Below are positions 1 through 6,155 of a stretch of DNA of 21,858 nt, piece after piece. A program made the position numbers and the translations under genes. Position 1 is the first letter of the stretch. Every line of letters begins with the position of its first letter. Source of the DNA: a virus. The notes under the pieces are model-generated. The model did no database searches and was not told where the DNA came from. It worked only from the letters and a program-made list of their open reading frames with translations. The stretch spans positions 1 to 21,858 of IMG/VR virus record IMGVR_UViG_3300030328_003898. One strand, written 5' to 3'.

Positions 1-19
1 GTGTTCTTCTTAGTCCCAT
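1..19 (-). CDS. 5' end of a further small gene, cut by the window edge
   Basis: Only about six codons are visible (MGLRRT). An earlier ATG, overlapping the stop of the upstream gene, reads MIWD and then stops, so the ATG ending at 17 is preferred. It lies just after a GGAGAGTG ribosome site. It follows the first DTLLADRK promoter-like module, as expected for the next member of the leftward operon. Nothing can be said about function. Confidence 0.35.
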
Positions 20-20
20 A

Positions 21-428
21 TCATTCACTCTCCTTCTTATCTAATGATTCTTGGGATTCCTTATTAGTCTTTCTATCTGCTAAAAGTGTGTCTCTATGTG
101 CTAATACTCGCGCAACATCTCGTCTAAAGAAACATGACGGATGGGGGTCAACAAGACCTAACTCATCAAGCCATACAATAATATCCACATCCAAAGAGCC
201 AACACCATCGTAGTCACAAATATAGTTATCATCATCTAACCATATTCCTCCACCACCATAGAATTCTTCTCCACCGGATTCAACATCATAGACTTCAAAT
301 CCACCTCGACCTTTTTCAGTATTTACCCAAGCCGTAATTTTCATGGTTCTCTTAACTCTAGGAGTAGCACCCCAAGAACCTTCCATACAAACCCAAGATT
401 CTCTTTCCATGCTTAATGTATCTCTCAT
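21..428 (-). CDS. hypothetical protein with DTLLADRK C-terminal module
   Basis: 135 aa, family not recognised. The start is the ATG 1 nt after the upstream stop, preceded by GGAGGATGAATAA; three codons further upstream would run into the neighbouring gene. The central part (about residues 25-95) is rich in Gly, Asp and aromatic residues (for example EEFYGGGGIWLDDDNYICDYDG) and looks like a small beta-rich domain. The last 25 residues carry the DTLLADRK...ESLDKKESE tail shared with three other genes here. That tail doubles as a promoter-like DNA module for the next gene. Small cytosolic accessory protein by context. Confidence 0.75.
   Translation of the reverse strand: MRDTLSMERESWVCMEGSWGATPRVKRTMKITAWVNTEKGRGGFEVYDVESGGEEFYGGGGIWLDDDNYICDYDGVGSLDVDIIVWLDELGLVDPHPSCFFRRDVARVLAHRDTLLADRKTNKESQESLDKKESE
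51..92 (-). promoter_or_regulatory. in-gene promoter-like module, copy A (DTLLADRK)
   Basis: On the minus strand GACACACTTTTAGCAGA is followed by an AT box (ACTAATAAG) at the same spacing as in copies C and D, and then by GAATCATTAGATAAG. The copy lies inside the 3' end of the upstream gene, about 45-70 nt before the next start. Weakest AT box of the set. Confidence 0.5.
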
Positions 429-429
429 T

Positions 430-654
430 TTATTCATCCTCCTTATCTAAAAGTGCTACCATCGGAACCATCATCTTTAGTAGTTTGTGGATTTGCTCAT
501 CCTCAAAAACACCTTCTTGATGCGCTCTATCAAACACCTTAATCAATCTCAATCTTTCCCAAGAATGTTCTAACGCCTCGGTAAAAATCGCGGCCAACTT
601 ATTGTACCTGTATGATTCCATTTTCTTCATTTCTGCATATTCTTCTACATCCAT
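430..654 (-). CDS. small hypothetical helical protein
   Basis: 74 aa (MDVEEYAEMKK...). Its ATG overlaps the stop of the upstream gene as TAATG, after a GAGAGTGAAG ribosome site, so translation is probably coupled. The sequence is charged and predicted mostly helical (AEMKKMESYRYNKLAAIFTEA). It ends in KEDE, whose codons form the ribosome site of the next gene. No family recognised. Confidence 0.72.
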   Translation of the reverse strand: MDVEEYAEMKKMESYRYNKLAAIFTEALEHSWERLRLIKVFDRAHQEGVFEDEQIHKLLKMMVPMVALLDKEDE

Positions 655-977
655 TATTCTTCACTCTCCTTGTTAATTTTTACAATCTTTTCTGCTCGAT
701 TGAAAGCATAGTCCCACAATTCTTCAACCCCATCCGATAACATTGAGACTAATCCTCCAACATAATAATCGGTCCAAATTAATCTGCCTCGACCCATCGC
801 TCTCCTTCTTAAGTCTTCTTCGGTAAATCCAACAATCGGTCTATGTTGACCATCATTAAATTCAATTGTACCCATCCAAATCCTAGTGCTAGTGGTTAAT
901 TCATTCGGCAGGTCATCTTCTTGTTCAAAGATTTGTTCTGCTAACTTTTCTATATCACTATCGTTTTCTACCACCAT
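654..977 (-). CDS. hypothetical protein
   Basis: 107 aa starting at MVVENDSD. This ATG lies 1 nt beyond the stop of the upstream gene, and GGAGGGTGAG in that gene's last codons acts as ribosome site; the eight-codon extension upstream would overlap it. N-terminal acidic helix (about 1-25), then a mixed segment with RIWMGTIEFNDGQHRPIVGF (about 30-55) and a C-terminal helix ending KESEE. No motif identifies a function. Confidence 0.72.
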   Translation of the reverse strand: MVVENDSDIEKLAEQIFEQEDDLPNELTTSTRIWMGTIEFNDGQHRPIVGFTEEDLRRRAMGRGRLIWTDYYVGGLVSMLSDGVEELWDYAFNRAEKIVKINKESEE

Positions 978-978
978 T

Positions 979-1218
979 TTACTCACCCTCCGGTACTTCA
1001 CAAAGCATTCTATCGAAATTATACCAATTACAGTTATGATGACGATAATGATAATAATTTATCTTGTGCATCCAAACATTCCATAGTATAGCCATATCTT
1101 CAACCGTTTCACAAGTTTCATAGAATCGGGTTATATATTTGCCCTCTCTTTCATGGTCTTTAAGATGGGTAGCCATCTGTATTTGAAACTCTAAATATGC
1201 TTCACTCCAATTAGCCAT
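979..1218 (-). CDS. small aromatic- and histidine-rich hypothetical protein
   Basis: 79 aa (MANWSEAYLEF...). The start follows GGGGGTAACTAAT from the upstream gene's end. The C-terminal half is unusually rich in Tyr, His, Trp and Asn (INYYHYRHHNCNWYNF, about residues 53-69), which could bind a metal, but no standard motif is present. It ends EVPEGE; those codons supply the next ribosome site. Confidence 0.7.
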   Translation of the reverse strand: MANWSEAYLEFQIQMATHLKDHEREGKYITRFYETCETVEDMAILWNVWMHKINYYHYRHHNCNWYNFDRMLCEVPEGE

Positions 1219-1219
1219 A

Positions 1220-1447
1220 TTAGTTACCCCCTTCTATGATTTGAATTACTTCTCCTTCAAACGGATTCTCAATTTTCTCATCTCTGCCTTTTCCAGTAGC
1301 CAAGTTAAAGTTACAAAGAAGCCAAACAATTCCAGCAACAGTATAACCTTGCTTTGCATATTTGATTATCTTTGATGCAATTACCTTATCGGTTTTATCC
1401 ATAATCTCATCCGTCATTTCTCTCAGTTCTGTTAATGTTATCTCCAT
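1220..1447 (-). CDS. small hypothetical protein, possible membrane-associated helix
   Basis: 75 aa from MEITLTELREMTDE. This ATG lies 1 nt after the upstream stop and behind AGGAGAGTGAATAA; the longer frame would extend into the preceding gene. Residues about 35-53 (GYTVAGIVWLLCNFNLATG) are hydrophobic enough for an amphipathic or single membrane helix, flanked by charged segments. No family recognised. Confidence 0.7.
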   Translation of the reverse strand: MEITLTELREMTDEIMDKTDKVIASKIIKYAKQGYTVAGIVWLLCNFNLATGKGRDEKIENPFEGEVIQIIEGGN

Positions 1448-1448
1448 T

Positions 1449-1640
1449 TTATTCACTCTCCTTTCTGCCCCTTGTGGGATATTTTGAATTAGTGGAATCA
1501 TCCTTATTAATGTTCCGTTCTGCTAAAAGTGTGTTCGTCTTTTCTAAGATTCTCTCCAAAACCCATGAGTATTGTAAAAGGTTATGATTATACAATTCCC
1601 TAGCCCATGCCTTTTCCTCATCTGTAATTTCATAATTCAT
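1449..1640 (-). CDS. small hypothetical protein with NTLLAERN C-terminal module
   Basis: 63 aa from MNYEITDEEKAWARELY. The ATG lies 1 nt after the upstream stop, following GAGGTGGTGTTGAA. The N-terminal two thirds is helical. The C-terminus carries copy B of the shared module (NTLLAERN, then a diverged tail ending KESE). The tail after the AT box differs from the other three copies, so this one may be decaying or specialised. Confidence 0.72.
   Translation of the reverse strand: MNYEITDEEKAWARELYNHNLLQYSWVLERILEKTNTLLAERNINKDDSTNSKYPTRGRKESE
1505..1535 (-). promoter_or_regulatory. in-gene promoter-like module, copy B (NTLLAERN)
   Basis: Minus strand AACACACTTTTAGCAGAACGGAAC followed at the usual spacing by ATTAATAAGG. 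The upstream block matches copies C and D almost exactly. The downstream GAGAATCATTAAATAA part is not conserved. Next start is at 1447. Confidence 0.5.
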
Positions 1641-1641
1641 T

Positions 1642-1845
1642 TCAACACCACCTCTTTGATTCATAATATCTATCAGCACATTCTTCTTCTGAAAGTTCTT
1701 CTTTCCATACTGCTATTCCCTTTAGATTTGAGTTTTCAATTTTCAACTCATAGTTGATTATCTGTAATCTTTTTAGTTGTTCCATCAATCGACCTTTTTC
1801 TAAAATCAAATCCCCAATCCATTTTCTTAATTCTTCTTCATTCAT
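1642..1845 (-). CDS. small coiled-coil protein
   Basis: 67 aa from MNEEELRKWIGDLI. The start ATG follows the ArdC stop by 1 nt, with GGAGGATGAGTAA as ribosome site. Residues about 13-45 show leucine/isoleucine heptad spacing (LILEKGRLMEQLKRLQIINY), indicating a dimeric coiled coil. The acidic C-terminal part ends KRWC. Being directly downstream of an ArdC-like gene, it could be a partner of that protein, but this is context only. Confidence 0.72.
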   Translation of the reverse strand: MNEEELRKWIGDLILEKGRLMEQLKRLQIINYELKIENSNLKGIAVWKEELSEEECADRYYESKRWC

Positions 1846-1846
1846 T

Positions 1847-2863
1847 TTACTCATCCTCCTTCTTCTCTTGATAGCCAAATACTTCCGGCATTAGTAGTTC
1901 ACAAGCCCTTTGAGCCTTTGAAGCAGCACTGTTGATAAACTTAGCACCACCATCCTTAGCACCTTTGATAGCCTTTAGCCATGAATCAAGATATGCTGCA
2001 TGATTTTCCATTTGTTCTTCCAAAGCCTTGTCCTCGATACCTGCTCCCATGCAAAGCATAGATGCACCCATTTCAGCAACAAGTTCTTCTCTAGCATAAT
2101 CTTCACTACCAAACATTCCCTTCAAATCTCTATCTAATCTTGAAGCATGACCAGTCCAATGAACTGCCTCATGGAATCCTACTGAACATCGACCTTCTGA
2201 TGTCTTGAATAGTTCTCGATTCGGTAGGTGAACATAGTCTTGAGAAGGAGAATAGTATGCTCTCCCTTGATTAGTTTCTCTAAAGTCCATATCCATATCC
2301 TTAACCATCGCATTGAACCTCTTTTCAGCATTAGTGACGGCCATCTTCTTAGCCTTCTTAGTCTTCTTCGGTTTCTCAAGTGGAGGTAGATTCGTTTGAC
2401 CTCTATTGAATACCATGAAGAACTTAGGATGGAATGAACTTCTAACTTTTTCATCACCAGTCTTCTCATCTTCTTCGGTCCAAGTAGAGCGTTTCCAAAA
2501 TACTACCGGATGAGCCTTAGCACCTTTCTGAACTCCAAAGTATTCTTCCGAGTCGGTAGCCTTAGCATGTTTCTCTCCTAGTTTCTTCCAAATGTTGAAA
2601 GTACCCCACTGATTATCTTCAAACCCTTCGGCTACTCTAATCAAATTTAGATGGAAAATATTGGAACCTCGATATGCTTTTCCAGTGGATGCCGACTTCG
2701 GTAAATCCATCATAGTAGTACCGCCTTTCCATGATTGTTTCCACGGTCTAACGCCTTTTTCCAAATGCTCAATTATGGTTTTGGCTACCTGTTCATGTAT
2801 TGCTAAAGCCTTAGCCCTAGCATTCCCTTTCTTCTTCTTATTTCTTGTCTTTGTCTTACTCAT
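1847..2863 (-). CDS. ArdC-like antirestriction protein (ssDNA-binding plus zincin-like domain)
   Basis: 338 aa. A basic tail (residues 1-15) is followed by an ArdC N-terminal type domain (about 18-150; EHLEKGVRPWKQSW, then FHLNLIRVAEGF and FGVQKGAKAHPVVFWKR). This domain is known in plasmid and phage ArdC/TraC proteins to bind ssDNA and protect incoming DNA from restriction. The C-terminal half has a zincin-like metallopeptidase signature: HEAVHWTGH at about 229-238 and EELVAEMGASMLC at about 254-266 as the expected third-ligand region. Length is typical of the family. The start ATG follows GGGGGCGAACACC and overlaps the previous gene by 8 nt. Module C lies just upstream, so it may be transcribed separately. 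Likely early role: defending viral DNA after entry. Confidence 0.88.
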   Translation of the reverse strand: MSKTKTRNKKKKGNARAKALAIHEQVAKTIIEHLEKGVRPWKQSWKGGTTMMDLPKSASTGKAYRGSNIFHLNLIRVAEGFEDNQWGTFNIWKKLGEKHAKATDSEEYFGVQKGAKAHPVVFWKRSTWTEEDEKTGDEKVRSSFHPKFFMVFNRGQTNLPPLEKPKKTKKAKKMAVTNAEKRFNAMVKDMDMDFRETNQGRAYYSPSQDYVHLPNRELFKTSEGRCSVGFHEAVHWTGHASRLDRDLKGMFGSEDYAREELVAEMGASMLCMGAGIEDKALEEQMENHAAYLDSWLKAIKGAKDGGAKFINSAASKAQRACELLMPEVFGYQEKKEDE

Positions 2864-3050
2864 GGTGTTCGCCCCCTTTGTTATTTAATGATTCTCGGCC
2901 TTGCTTATAAACTTTCCGTTCTGCTAAAAGTGTGTCGTTTTCTATTTTCTCAATCAATCTCCTTCTTGATTCTGATTTCAAACCACAACCGGATAATCGA
3001 TGCTTATTTCCTTGACTATCTACATAAACCCACAAATTCTCTAATTTCAT
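2856..3050 (-). CDS. small protein of the MKLEN...SQG.KHRL family, with DTLLAERK tail
   Basis: 64 aa. The first 40 residues (LWVYVDSQGNKHRL, then SRRRLIEKIEN) closely match the protein encoded at 3324-3581, so the two are paralogues; this copy lacks the central insert. Residues from about 39 are the shared DTLLAERKVYKQGRESLN tail, which contains promoter-like module C for ardC. The start follows AAGGAGGAATATTAGA, the end of the 28-aa gene upstream. Function unknown; a tiny beta-hairpin domain is suggested by the alternating aromatic/polar pattern. Confidence 0.78.
   Translation of the reverse strand: MKLENLWVYVDSQGNKHRLSGCGLKSESRRRLIEKIENDTLLAERKVYKQGRESLNNKGGEHHE
2905..2936 (-). promoter_or_regulatory. 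in-gene promoter-like module, copy C (DTLLAERK)
   Basis: Minus strand GACACACTTTTAGCAGAACGG, then AAAGTTTATAAG, a good BRE/TATA-like box. After it, GAGAATCATTAAATAAC lies where a transcription start would fall. The ardC ATG is about 45 nt beyond the TATA. Best copy of the four. Confidence 0.6.
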
Positions 3051-3051
3051 T

Positions 3052-3138
3052 CTAATATTCCTCCTTCAAAATTTCAACATATAGTTTGTAGTTTTCAATC
3101 CTAGTCTCTAAGTGTTTAATGTAATCTTGTGTATTCAT
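3052..3138 (-). CDS. 28-residue helical micropeptide
   Basis: MNTQDYIKHLETRIENYKLY then VEILKEEY. An ATG with a GGAGGG ribosome site 6 nt upstream opens a 28-codon frame that exactly fills the gap between two genes. Its own end (AAGGAGGAATATTAG) provides the next ribosome site. Strongly amphipathic, consistent with a short coiled-coil helix. Called from spacing and ribosome site only. Confidence 0.6.
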   Translation of the reverse strand: MNTQDYIKHLETRIENYKLYVEILKEEY

Positions 3139-3327
3139 TCAAAACCCTCCGTAATGTTTTAACATACATTTAGTACAAAATCCTTTTGTTTTATCCATTC
3201 TGCTATCATGCTTTCTCCAAAAAATGTTGGGAATTTCAAAACCATTAGAATCAACACCATGAATAAAAGGTTGTTCTTCTTTACAAATTCGACAAACATA
3301 CGTTGTGGGCCAGTTGATTTCTTTCAT
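3139..3327 (-). CDS. small zinc-ribbon-like protein
   Basis: 62 aa from MKEINWPTTYVCRICKEEQP. The ATG overlaps the upstream stop (ATGA) after AAGGAGGTATGTAG; the 30-codon extension upstream lies within the previous gene. Two cysteine pairs, CRIC at about 12-15 and CTKC near 53-56, are separated by about 37 residues, as in a small treble-clef/zinc-ribbon fold. Role unknown. Confidence 0.72.
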   Translation of the reverse strand: MKEINWPTTYVCRICKEEQPFIHGVDSNGFEIPNIFWRKHDSRMDKTKGFCTKCMLKHYGGF

Positions 3328-3581
3328 TCTACATACCTCCTTTCGATTTTCTGAATCAATCTCTTTCTTGAGTCTGATATTTCTAAGTCTGCACCATTCC
3401 AGCCGAAACCAATCCAACCTTTACTCAGTTCTCCATAAGAAACCCACATTGTATATCCACCGGACATTCCATCAGAATACCAACCTCTATTTTCTAGTCG
3501 ATGCCTCTTTCCTTGACTGTCTGTATAAATCCACAGATTTCCCTTTCCATAGTTATTCTTTCCTGCATTTTCTAATTTCAT
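3324..3581 (-). CDS. hypothetical protein, paralogue of the 2856-3050 product
   Basis: 85 aa from MKLENAGKNNYGKGNLWIY. The start is 1 nt past the upstream stop and behind GGAGGTTGAGTAA. LWIYTDSQGKRHRL and SDSRKRLIQKIE align with LWVYVDSQGNKHRL and SESRRRLIEKIE of the smaller paralogue. The extra 30-residue Gly/Trp-rich insert (about 36-62) may be ancestral or acquired. It lacks the DTLLAERK tail. Confidence 0.76.
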   Translation of the reverse strand: MKLENAGKNNYGKGNLWIYTDSQGKRHRLENRGWYSDGMSGGYTMWVSYGELSKGWIGFGWNGADLEISDSRKRLIQKIERRYVE

Positions 3582-3582
3582 T

Positions 3583-3810
3583 TTACTCAACCTCCAAAAA
3601 TTCTACTTGTGCTACTGCATTTGAACATCTAACTTTCGGGCATACATATTCTTTGATTTTTACCCACCCTAAAACATGATGTTCAAAGGGAATAGATGAA
3701 CTACCCAATTCCATAAAAGTAATATTTTGGATTGAAGTCATTCCTATTGTTTTACCTTGAATATCTTCATCATAAAGATAACTAGAACATTTCATACAAA
3801 TCATACTCAT
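3583..3810 (-). CDS. small cysteine-pair protein
   Basis: 75 aa. CMKC at about 5-8 and CPKVRC at about 57-62 could bind one zinc ion. The region between contains hydrophobic strands (TIGMTSIQNITFMEL). Start ATG after GGAGGTGCTTGA, overlapping the previous stop region. No family recognised. Confidence 0.72.
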   Translation of the reverse strand: MSMICMKCSSYLYDEDIQGKTIGMTSIQNITFMELGSSSIPFEHHVLGWVKIKEYVCPKVRCSNAVAQVEFLEVE

Positions 3811-4068
3811 TCAAGCACCTCCTTCAATCATTTGTTGCTGATTCATGATACCCAAAATAGCACCCATTACAAGTTGTGGGTCGTCGCGCCATTCTTCCCA
3901 ATCCCAATAACCGGATTCAATCTTACCATCAATAACTAATCTAAGGTAAGAGCAATCTTCGGGATAGGCAGGGCAAACCAAAGACATTCTATCGCTTATT
4001 CTTATTGAACATTCTTTGTCCTTTACAATAGGAATAATCTCATCTTTATATCCAGCGTAGTCTCTCAT
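3811..4068 (-). CDS. hypothetical protein
   Basis: 85 aa (MRDYAGYKDEIIPIVKDKE...). Acidic, with a Trp-rich segment (SGYWDWEEWRDDPQLVMGAI) resembling the DDPQLV/DDPLLLVSG stretch of the product at 5143-5571; this short similarity may be a shared helix or chance. Starts after GGAGAGGTGTTTGA and ends EGGA, whose codons form the next ribosome site. Confidence 0.7.
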   Translation of the reverse strand: MRDYAGYKDEIIPIVKDKECSIRISDRMSLVCPAYPEDCSYLRLVIDGKIESGYWDWEEWRDDPQLVMGAILGIMNQQQMIEGGA

Positions 4069-4302
4069 TCAAACACCTCTCCATACTCGATTTTTTAATA
4101 TTAAATATGTGGACTTTCTTAGTTGGTCAAACGCTTCAATCAACATATCAGTCGCATAATCCATAGCATAGTCATAGCCTTCTTCATCTATCACATCATC
4201 AAGGAAATTATATTGCTCAATAATTTTTTCACAAGTTTCCCAGTTGTTTCTGAAATTCCATTCGCCAATCTCAATAGCCAAATCAATCCATCTTTCTTTC
4301 AT
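4069..4302 (-). CDS. small hypothetical helical protein
   Basis: 77 aa (MKERWIDLAIEIGEWNFRNN...). Predicted helical and acidic in the middle (FLDDVIDEEGYDYAMDYATD), with a basic end (KNRVWRGV). The start overlaps the 40-aa gene upstream as TGAATG behind GGAGGTGC. No motif identified. Confidence 0.7.
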   Translation of the reverse strand: MKERWIDLAIEIGEWNFRNNWETCEKIIEQYNFLDDVIDEEGYDYAMDYATDMLIEAFDQLRKSTYLILKNRVWRGV

Positions 4303-4425
4303 TCAAGCACCTCCGTTACAGATTGAGCAGTTCATTGATTTGGGGCATGGCCCATAAACTGCTACACTGATGTTGTGCAATTCTATGTTCATTCTTAATC
4401 CGGTCTTGGTTTTTAGTACGGTCAT
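4303..4425 (-). CDS. 40-residue cysteine-containing small protein
   Basis: MTVLKTKTGLRMNIELHNIS, then VAVYGPCPKSMNCSICNGGA. The start has AAGGAGTGAGAG upstream, and the frame ends exactly at the next gene's start (TGAATG). Three cysteines (CPKSMNCSIC) resemble half a zinc knuckle. It is the first gene after promoter-like module D, which supports it as a real gene. Confidence 0.62.
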   Translation of the reverse strand: MTVLKTKTGLRMNIELHNISVAVYGPCPKSMNCSICNGGA

Positions 4426-4430
4426 GTCTC

Positions 4431-4682
4431 TCACTCCTTCCTATTTATTGATTCTCCCTCAAGTATAAAAACCTTTCGTTCTGCTAAAAGTGTGTCTTTT
4501 TCTACTATATCTTGAGCAGTAGCATGAGTCCAACAAACCAATCTCAAAGCCTGTTGAGCATTGACGTTTCCTTTTCTCGCCATCTTAGCCAAACTTTCGA
4601 TTTGGGATTTCCTTTCTCTCATATCTTTATCCAACCAAATCGGGTCGGTACAAACTTGAACATAGAATAATGGTTGATTCAT
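4431..4682 (-). CDS. hypothetical protein with DTLLAERK C-terminal module
   Basis: 83 aa from MNQPLFYVQVCTDP. The ATG overlaps the upstream stop (ATGA) after GGGGTGATAGA. Residues about 20-60 are helical and basic (DMRERKSQIESLAKMARKG, then NVNAQQALRLVCW). The tail VEKDTLLAERKVFILEGESI is copy D of the shared module and contains the TATA-like box for the next gene. Confidence 0.74.
   Translation of the reverse strand: MNQPLFYVQVCTDPIWLDKDMRERKSQIESLAKMARKGNVNAQQALRLVCWTHATAQDIVEKDTLLAERKVFILEGESINRKE
4464..4496 (-). promoter_or_regulatory. in-gene promoter-like module, copy D (DTLLAERK)
   Basis: Minus strand GACACACTTTTAGCAGAACG, AAAGGTTTTTATACTTG (TATA-like), then GAGAATCAATAAATAGG at exactly the spacing of copies A and C. 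The 40-aa gene starts about 45 nt beyond the AT box. Confidence 0.58.
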
Positions 4683-5146
4683 TCTATCACCCCACAAGAA
4701 CCGCAAATCACTTCTCTCGGACCTCTCTTTGGAATTATCTTTGAGATATGAGTTATGTTTGATGGGTTGATTCCATTTGCTCTACATTTTCGACATTGTA
4801 ATCTTCCGATTCTATGATTAATCGGAACTTCAACCGCTTCCCACATATCTTCAATTAATTTGGCTAACTTATTCCGAGTTTTAGTGGCCTTCCTTTTTTG
4901 ATTTACCTTACGTCTAAATTCTTTGCCCGATAATGGGTCTTTGAATTTCTTCTCAAGTGCTTTCCGAGCAGGAACAGTATTTCTGCCGGTAGGATTTCCA
5001 GTTGCTTTACCTCGATTTTCAGGAATTTTATGCGGGAAACATTTTCGACATAATTGATAATTCCGAGAACTATCAGCCAATTTATAGCATTGAGTTCGCT
5101 TCTTACAACCTTTGCATTTTCTTGAACCGATTCTAATTATATTCAT
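4679..5146 (-). CDS. basic protein with two pairs of zinc-binding motifs
   Basis: 155 aa, strongly basic. An N-terminal module has CKGCKKRTQC (about 11-20) and CRKC (about 33-36). A long Lys/Arg-rich linker (about 45-105) is followed by a C-terminal module with CRKCRANG (about 118) and CGSCG (about 148). Two zinc ribbons joined by a basic linker suggest nucleic-acid binding, for example a transcription or replication accessory factor or a structure-specific nuclease; no catalytic signature is seen. It overlaps both neighbours by 4 nt, so translation is probably coupled. Confidence 0.75.
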   Translation of the reverse strand: MNIIRIGSRKCKGCKKRTQCYKLADSSRNYQLCRKCFPHKIPENRGKATGNPTGRNTVPARKALEKKFKDPLSGKEFRRKVNQKRKATKTRNKLAKLIEDMWEAVEVPINHRIGRLQCRKCRANGINPSNITHISKIIPKRGPREVICGSCGVIE

Positions 5147-5571
5147 TCTATCACCTCATTTGGATATAAATATCCTCTACTTCTATGAAGATTACAACAA
5201 CCACTTCTACACCAAAGAGGTGTTTTATTCAAATCCTGTTTCAACCAAAAACAATGAGTCAATTCATACATCAATAAATTATCACTAATCCATTCAGAAA
5301 TTTCTTCATCAATACCTCGGAAATACATACTCATATTAACCCATTCTTCAAAAGAATCTCCGGTTTGTTTCCATCTCAAATAACTTGTAGCCAAACCACT
5401 TACTAGTAAAAGTGGGTCATCACCATGATTTAGTGTTTGTCTCCAATCATAAGAATTGAAATTTCGCATCGTTTCCATAACTTCACTGAAATCATCAGTA
5501 TCTATTTTTTCAAGAATAACTGATGTATCAGTTTGATAACTTGGGATTGGTAAAGTTCTTGTTATATTCAT
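5143..5571 (-). CDS. hypothetical protein
   Basis: 142 aa (MNITRTLPIPSYQTDTS...). Acidic helical core with DDPLLLVSGLATSYLRWKQT (about 51-70), GIDEEISEWISDNLL and a C-terminal CRSGCCNLHRSRGY cluster that could hold a metal. Its ATG overlaps the stop of the 17-aa peptide gene as TAATG. No family recognised. Confidence 0.74.
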   Translation of the reverse strand: MNITRTLPIPSYQTDTSVILEKIDTDDFSEVMETMRNFNSYDWRQTLNHGDDPLLLVSGLATSYLRWKQTGDSFEEWVNMSMYFRGIDEEISEWISDNLLMYELTHCFWLKQDLNKTPLWCRSGCCNLHRSRGYLYPNEVIE

Positions 5572-5624
5572 TATTCATGCCCCCATATACCAATAAGAAT
5601 AAGGAAAATTACAATTTCAATCAT
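5571..5624 (-). CDS. 17-residue hydrophobic micropeptide
   Basis: MIEIVIFLILIGIWGHE. The frame starts directly after the stop of the upstream gene (TAAATG), has GAGGATGGG 10-11 nt upstream, and ends TAATG on the next start. It fits the gap exactly and continues the pattern of coupled junctions. Twelve consecutive apolar residues would form a membrane helix. Too short to be sure by composition alone. Confidence 0.5.
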   Translation of the reverse strand: MIEIVIFLILIGIWGHE

Positions 5625-5846
5625 TTAGAACCCATCCTCATAATAAGCACTCTGCACTGAATCATCATTTTGCATATCAGTATATATTTTAATAAAGAAG
5701 TTTTCATGTTTCCACCATTGTTCTGAAAACCTATCAAAGGATATTTCTTCATTGAAATCTACTGCTGAAAGTGCATCCCTAAGAGATTCAGTAAAAGCAT
5801 GGACAACTTCTGATGAAACCATTCTATTCACCCATAGATACATCAT
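5625..5846 (-). CDS. hypothetical protein
   Basis: 73 aa (MMYLWVNRMVSSEVV...). Predicted helical and acidic with FDRFSEQWWKHENFFIKIY in the middle. Starts directly after the upstream stop behind GGAGGTGGATGAATAA. An internal ATG (MVSSEVV, residue 9) is an alternative start with a poorer ribosome site. No motif found. Confidence 0.7.
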   Translation of the reverse strand: MMYLWVNRMVSSEVVHAFTESLRDALSAVDFNEEISFDRFSEQWWKHENFFIKIYTDMQNDDSVQSAYYEDGF

Positions 5847-6155
5847 TTATTCATCCACCTCCATTATCATTGAGTTTTTAATTTCATAAATTTTATCCAA
5901 TACCTCATCTAATTGAGTTGTGCTATTTCTAAGATACTGTAAATTATAGACCAAATCATACAATTCATTCAACATTTTCTTTTGAGATATTATTTGCTCC
6001 TTTGTTGGATTTAGAATAATTCGACTATCAACTTCATCTTCTGAATACCATTCACAAATAGAACAATATGCAATCCAATCACCACCAATAGCACCTTCAT
6101 TCATTGGTCGATGGTTTATTCGCTCGCCACAATCTTCGCAAATTCCCATATACAT
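5847..6155 (-). CDS. zinc-ribbon protein with helical C-terminus
   Basis: 102 aa. CEDC at about 6-9 and CSIC at about 31-34 form a compact zinc ribbon (spacing 21), followed from about 45 by a long helical segment (ISQKKMLNELYDLVYNLQYL) that may be a coiled coil. Domain order suggests a small DNA/RNA- or protein-binding adaptor. Starts just after the stop of the 6156-6362 gene (TAAATG). Confidence 0.76.
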   Translation of the reverse strand: MYMGICEDCGERINHRPMNEGAIGGDWIAYCSICEWYSEDEVDSRIILNPTKEQIISQKKMLNELYDLVYNLQYLRNSTTQLDEVLDKIYEIKNSMIMEVDE

